Part shown: positions 63,159 to 64,000 of the stretch, piece by piece
Layout: each line of letters opens with the position of its first letter
Position numbering within the stretch: the first letter of the stretch is position 1
From: Actinomycetospora lemnae
Lineage (GTDB): Bacteria; Actinomycetota; Actinomycetes; Mycobacteriales; Pseudonocardiaceae
Direction of reading: 5' to 3'
Assembly: GCF_028737315.1 (NCBI RefSeq)
Contig: NZ_JAQZAO010000012.1
Coordinates: forward strand, 88,129-152,128
DNA length: 64,000 nucleotides
Translations under genes and position numbers: made by a program
The notes under the pieces: generated by a model
Database searches by the model: none
Seen by the model: only the letters and a program-made list of their open reading frames with translations
What the model was told of the DNA's origin: nothing

Positions 63159-63319
63159 GACGCCACCGCCGATTGCTCACGCTCAGCGTCCTGCTGCTCG
63201 GGCTGGCAGCCCTCGTGGGAGCCGTACTCGTCGCACTCGGCGCACCGCGGCCAGTCGCCGTCCACTGTCACCGTGTGCGCGAGCGCGTCGAACCAGACGT
63301 CCCTGCGCGTGTTGTGCAT
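63155..63319 (-). CDS. 54-residue CxxC protein, first gene of the mobilization operon
   Basis: A short protein, MHNTRRDVWFDALAHTVTV at the start, with CAECDEYGSHEGC in the middle, which could hold a metal. ATG 63319 has GGAGG at ideal spacing, the strongest ribosome site in the operon. Its TGA overlaps the next GTG. It is probably the first cistron from which the other genes are translated in chain. Confidence 0.6.
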   Translation of the reverse strand: MHNTRRDVWFDALAHTVTVDGDWPRCAECDEYGSHEGCQPEQQDAEREQSAVAS

Positions 63320-63369
63320 GTCGTGACCTCCGGTGGGGTTGGAGGGGCGAGACCGGACCGGGTCAGCAC

Positions 63370-63687
63370 TCACCGGCCTGGCTCCGCGCCCGTGGACACC
63401 CCGAGACCGCTGGTGATCGGCCCCGGGGCAGCAGGTGGAGGCGTCCTCTGCCTCCACCGCGCCTCGGGCGCCGACGGGCTGCAGAGGTCTCCGGGCTCCA
63501 GGGCCGGACGGAGTCCGGTCGCGCAGCGACGCCGCAGGCGCCCTTGAACCCGGAGGGGCGGCCCGGACAAGCTCCCGGGACCGACCAGCAGCGCCGCCAA
63601 CGGCGGCTCCATCAGGGCGCTCGGCCCGCGCGGCCGTGAGCGCATCGGTTCCGCGGTCTTCGAATCCGAAGGGGACGGCGATAGCAT
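63370..63687 (-). CDS. possible small hypothetical protein
   Basis: A 105-codon frame starting at ATG 63687 with AGGAG eight bases upstream. The predicted product is rich in Pro, Ser and Arg, without family resemblance, so only the ribosome site supports it. It may be an untranslated leader of the operon instead. Confidence 0.3.
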   Translation of the reverse strand: MLSPSPSDSKTAEPMRSRPRGPSALMEPPLAALLVGPGSLSGPPLRVQGRLRRRCATGLRPALEPGDLCSPSAPEARWRQRTPPPAAPGPITSGLGVSTGAEPGR

Positions 63688-63725
63688 CGTGAACTCTCCT
63701 GTCACCTGCTGGTGGGTGGGGGAGA

Positions 63726-63770
63726 TCGGCCCGGCAACTGCGCTCCGCCAAGAACCTGTTGCCGGGCCGA
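63726..63770. terminator. 13-bp perfect inverted repeat (terminator or attenuator hairpin)
   Basis: TCGGCCCGGCAAC at 63726-63738 pairs fully with GTTGCCGGGCCGA at 63758-63770, around a 19-base loop. There is no clear T-run. It lies between the IS21-type end and the mobilization operon and may terminate, attenuate or act as a binding site. Confidence 0.5.
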
Positions 63771-63886
63771 CTCTGTCGACGGCCATCACGACGCCCGCCG
63801 ACCTCGTCGAACCTGTGCCGAGCGCAGGGCCATGCGTTGGAAGTGCGCTCGCCGCGCGGCCTCGGCGCGCAGCTGCTGACGACGGC

Positions 63887-64000
63887 TGAAAGCTGACCCC
63901 TTGGCGACGGGTGAATCTGGACCCCCTTGCCGTTAGTGAGGGGTGCTGAGCGTGGAGGACTGGGCGGAGATCCGCCGGTTGCACCGGGCTGAGGGGATGC
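63887..64000 (+). mobile_element. left end of an IS21-family insertion sequence (truncated by window)
   Basis: Two similar blocks stand in tandem: TGAAAGCTGACCCCTTGG at 63887 and TGAATCTGGACCCCCTTG at 63912. Repeated end motifs of this kind are typical of IS21-family termini in actinobacteria. They are followed directly by the start of an istA-type transposase gene. The rest of the element is beyond the window. Confidence 0.75.
63952..64000 (+). CDS. IS21-family transposase IstA, first 16 codons
   Basis: Only VEDWAEIRRLHRAEGM is inside the window. It matches the start of IstA transposases, where this segment opens the helix-turn-helix. GTG 63952 lies 20 bases after the second terminal repeat. 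Function of the element cannot be judged from this part. Confidence 0.72.
   Translation, partial: MEDWAEIRRLHRAEGM

Noticed and set aside
1..64000. CRISPR arrays
   Set aside because: No regularly spaced short direct repeats and no cas gene were seen.

Overview
The window is high-GC DNA from an actinobacterium, most likely a member of the Pseudonocardiaceae (Pseudonocardia or Actinomycetospora type). This rests on the gene families (PucR, DUF3040, WhiB, DUF2637, DUF4913, DipZ-like thioredoxin, PknB-type kinases with YVTN propellers), the many GTG starts and the GTGA/ATGA gene overlaps. The genus is an inference. No rRNA, complete tRNA or CRISPR array was seen.

Positions 1-31,780 look like ordinary chromosome. 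In order they hold: a PucR regulator divergent from a gene leaving the window; DUF3040, GreA/B-like and Rieske proteins; a Ser/Thr kinase with a YVTN propeller, followed by a GTPase-like protein and a degenerate second kinase-propeller; a ketosynthase-III-like enzyme; an epoxide hydrolase/thioredoxin/MFS/molybdoenzyme/flavin-reductase/DUF6510 run; a STAS protein; a CPBP protease; GtrA; a lipoprotein hydrolase; a TetR/P450 pair with a clear operator; TerC behind a probable yybP-ykoY manganese riboswitch; a membrane hydrolase operon; small paralogous proteins; a winged-helix protein; and two universal stress proteins.

At 31,838 the character changes. A 165-bp sequence carrying a tRNA 3'-half-like element recurs at 38,724. 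Between the copies is a visibly AT-richer 6.9-kb segment with a HAD phosphatase, a membrane protein, an alpha/beta-hydrolase fused to a macro domain, and a radical SAM-cupin-GHMP kinase operon. I know no described system with this content, and it is the best candidate for something new. The repeats look like att junctions of elements inserted in tandem.

From 38.7 kb onward lies a defence and mobility region. It holds a 1,613-aa nuclease-STAND ATPase of Avs type, a convergent five-gene operon mcrB-mcrC-hsdM-hsdS-hsdR, and a mobilization operon running right to left from 63.3 to 53.6 kb. The mobilization operon encodes small proteins, WhiB, a TraG-like coupling protein, DUF4913, DUF2637 and a MobF relaxase-helicase, with almost every start overlapping the previous stop by four bases. 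No type IV secretion channel or integrase lies inside the window. The right edge cuts into an IS21-family element.
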